Shown piece by piece: positions 33,228 through 34,419 of a stretch of DNA of 34,419 bases. Source of the stretch: Fischerella muscicola SAG 1427-1 = PCC 73103 (GTDB taxonomy: Bacteria > Cyanobacteriota > Cyanobacteriia > Cyanobacteriales > Nostocaceae). Under the pieces are notes generated by a model that was given only the letters and a program-made list of their open reading frames with translations, was not told the origin of the DNA and did not search any database. Each line of letters begins with the position of its first letter. Position 1 is the first letter of the stretch. Where the stretch lies: contig NZ_AJLJ01000459.1 in NCBI RefSeq assembly GCF_000317245.1, positions 1 through 34,419 on the forward strand. The letters run 5' to 3'. Position numbers and translations under genes: made by a program.

Positions 33228-33407
33228 ATGCTCAACAAACGGCTTAACTACAACATCCCAGCCGATTTAACACCTCAGATCCGACTACTAGCTCAACAAG
33301 ATGGTGTAACTCCTAATTACTGGCTACGCAAGGCGCTGGAGCAAGTAGTTAGAGAAAGGCAACAGAAAATTATTAACTTAAGCAGGTTAGAGGCATTTAA
33401 TGAATAA
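33228..33407 (+). CDS. Small RHH-like protein, probable ParR-type adaptor
   Basis: 59 residues: MLNKRLNYNIPADLTPQIRL then LAQQDGVTPNYWLRKALEQV and a charged helical tail. Strand-helix-helix pattern of CopG/Arc proteins. GGAGG six bases before ATG is a strong ribosome-binding site. Position just after parM is where parR genes normally lie. Its stop overlaps the start of the gene at 33400 by 8 nt. Confidence 0.65.
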   Translation: MLNKRLNYNIPADLTPQIRLLAQQDGVTPNYWLRKALEQVVRERQQKIINLSRLEAFNE

Positions 33408-33672
33408 ATTGCAGCCTGTGTATGAAATCACGCAGTTGCAACGCGGCGCTGTGTACCAAATCAATGGAACGCTTTACCAGTACAAGTATCCCGACCCCTA
33501 CGCACGAATTGACCACCCACGCTTTGTATTTCGGTGTTTGGGTGGCCAACGAAAAAAAGCGGATTTAGTTTTGAACAAGACCAGCATCAAGAAAGCTTAT
33601 CTAGTGCTTGGATATCAAGCACAACGCGGTTTAACGGTGATGGGTGAAGCGATACAGCAGAGCCTCTTTTAA
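33400..33672 (+). CDS. Small hypothetical protein in the parM operon
   Basis: 90 residues: YEITQLQRGAVYQINGTLYQ then YARIDHPRFVFRCLGGQRKK. Beta-rich and basic; AVYQINGTLYQYKY looks like a small barrel. It overlaps the RHH gene by 8 nt, so the two are coupled. No family recognised. The outer hairpin I starts 17 nt after its stop. Confidence 0.6.
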   Translation: MNKLQPVYEITQLQRGAVYQINGTLYQYKYPDPYARIDHPRFVFRCLGGQRKKADLVLNKTSIKKAYLVLGYQAQRGLTVMGEAIQQSLF

Positions 33673-33743
33673 GGATGAGACGTTTCCATTAAAAATTGGG
33701 CAGGCTTTTAAAGCTCCCTCGATTAGCCCTTGCATTGTCCCCT

Positions 33744-33827
33744 CCACTTGGGAGGCAGGCACGGGTAGACTTTGCGACACGCCCAATCAACATATCGACC
33801 ATACCCAGAAGCCTGCCTCCCAAGTGG
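33744..33827. repeat. Variable-stem hairpin element G, flanks inverted relative to core
   Basis: 17-bp perfect arms CCACTTGGGAGGCAGGC (33744-33760) and its complement (33811-33827). The 50-nt core begins ACGGGTAGAC and ends ATATCGACCATACCCAGAA, as in copy F. The flanks are reversed: GCATTGTCCCCT on the left, TACGTGGAAGACCC on the right, the reverse complements of the F flanks in swapped positions. Confidence 0.8.
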
Positions 33828-33889
33828 TACGTGGAAGACCCTCAACCCAATTCCTCTTCGCGACAATACCTGCGAGGCGAAGGTCAGAA

Positions 33890-33962
33890 AAAGAACCGGG
33901 CTTAATAGACCAGACCCTAAGCACTATCAGCATATCGACATCACCCAGAAGCCCGGTTCTTT
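33890..33962. repeat. Variable-stem hairpin element H
   Basis: 14-bp perfect arms AAAGAACCGGGCTT (33890-33903) and its complement (33949-33962). The core holds CCCTAAGCACTATCAGCATA, the same as in F, although the arm is entirely different outside GGGCTT. Flanks CGAGGCGAAGGTCAG and CGCCAATATGCG are those of copies A and C. Confidence 0.8.
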
Positions 33963-34096
33963 AACACACGCCAATATGCGACAGAAGCCTGCCCAATTTT
34001 TAAGGGAGGATTCAAAGGATGAGCGAGCGCAGGATAAATCAGCCAGAAATACCGCGCTCGCCCAACAAACGTATACATTCAACAAGGATCTTAACA

Positions 34097-34419
34097 ATGA
34101 ATAAACCTCTCGGTTATTGGGGACTGTCGTACGATAACGCACTTGTGAAAGATATTGTCGAGGAGTGGGGAGAAGGGTTGGAGCGCCTGCGACCAATTGA
34201 TAAATATTGGTTGATTGCTCGATTAGCAGCAGAAGCACATCTACAAGCGCCTGACTGGGAAGCTCCCACAGATGCAGCCTGGGAAGTTGATGAGCGATTA
34301 GATGAGGAATTGCCATTTCCTTTGATGCTTCCAATGGCTAGAGCATTGTTTGACGGCGATCAGCCATTAGGTTACTGGGGCTTTGACCGCGTCAATTCAA
34401 CCGGACTGGTAAAAGACAC
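34097..34419 (+). CDS. Small repeat-family protein, cut by window end
   Basis: 107 codons to the edge from ATG 34097, preceded by AAGGA. An in-frame ATG at 34019 would add 26 residues and has GGAGGATTCAAA upstream, so it is also possible. It contains two repeats: PLGYWGLSYDNALVKDIVEE at the start, then PLGYWGFDRVNSTGLVKD at the end of the window. The second continues naturally into the gene at position 3 (LVKDMVETWGENL). Homologous to the gene at 264. Function unknown. Confidence 0.6.
   Translation, partial: MNKPLGYWGLSYDNALVKDIVEEWGEGLERLRPIDKYWLIARLAAEAHLQAPDWEAPTDAAWEVDERLDEELPFPLMLPMARALFDGDQPLGYWGFDRVNSTGLVKD

Larger units (their letters stand above)
33689..34003. repeat. Variable-stem hairpin element I (outer copy holding G and H)
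   Basis: 19-bp perfect arms TTAAAAATTGGGCAGGCTT (33689-33707) and its complement (33985-34003) are separated by 277 nt that contain the complete elements G and H. The last inner bases (CAGAAGCCT) match those of the ordinary copies, so this looks like one element whose core received two later insertions. Confidence 0.75.

Noticed and set aside
33644..34104. Several overlapping plus-strand open frames of 69-110 codons
   Set aside because: They run through hairpin elements G, H and I; the frames arise from the repeats and have no protein-like features.
1..34419. tRNA or rRNA genes
   Set aside because: Nothing resembling a cloverleaf with conserved T-loop sequence or rRNA was noticed by eye; a covariance search was not possible.

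Overview
The window looks like a small mobile plasmid, or most of one, from a filamentous cyanobacterium (Nostoc/Anabaena/Calothrix type). Reasons: five HIP1 octamers GCGATCGC (403, 2530, 4070, 28254, 30288); a 1198-residue replication protein of the cyanobacterial CyRepA1 kind; three separate partition-type loci; a cyanobacterial relaxase-TOPRIM gene with mobC; and many broken genes. The first 12 bases recur at 34407-34418. Joining the ends there fuses the truncated small genes at both edges into one two-repeat protein, so the sequence may be circular with its cut inside that gene.

Layout. 1-3756: small repeat-family proteins, two membrane-associated proteins and a membrane-anchored P-loop ATPase. 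3829-5506: a damaged ParA/ribbon-helix-helix (RHH) locus, phased short repeats and hairpin elements. 5744-6313: tyrosine recombinase. 6454-9618: DUF4365, DUF1828 and DUF6978 genes, then wreckage of type I and type IIG-like restriction-modification genes and a possible decayed Tn7-like end. 9636-11897: orphan OLD-family nuclease and an IS982-like transposase fragment. 11952-13253: unknown two-gene operon. 13864-17073: parA-parB followed by a helicase gene broken by a frameshift, an internal deletion and a 174-bp MITE. 17131-18266: membrane protein between two integrase fragments. 18545-20926: minus-strand operon of XRE regulator, PIN nuclease, Rubisco-activase-like AAA+ ATPase and a HORMA-like protein. 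21920-24500: relaxase (interrupted), MobC, candidate oriT and a small DNA-binding protein. 24548-31009: Uma2 nuclease, replication gene with a Shine-Dalgarno-masking hairpin, a hypothetical gene, and an RHH-Uma2 pair. 31395-33672: actin-type (ParM-like) partition locus with a GTTTCA-repeat centromere. 33689-34003: nested hairpin elements.

Two things stand out. First, the XRE-PIN-AAA+-HORMA operon: it combines a toxin-antitoxin pair with a remodelling ATPase and a possible peptide-sensing HORMA protein, with no cGAS-like enzyme. That is a plausible undescribed defence system. Second, a family of at least nine hairpin elements. Their 13-19 bp arms are perfectly complementary within each copy but differ between copies, while loops and flanks are conserved. 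One copy lies in frame inside the parM-like gene, one has its core inverted relative to its flanks, and two sit inside a third. A miniature palindromic insertion in the hsdM remnant has an arm that is the reverse complement of the neighbouring gene sequence, which hints at a snap-back copying mechanism.
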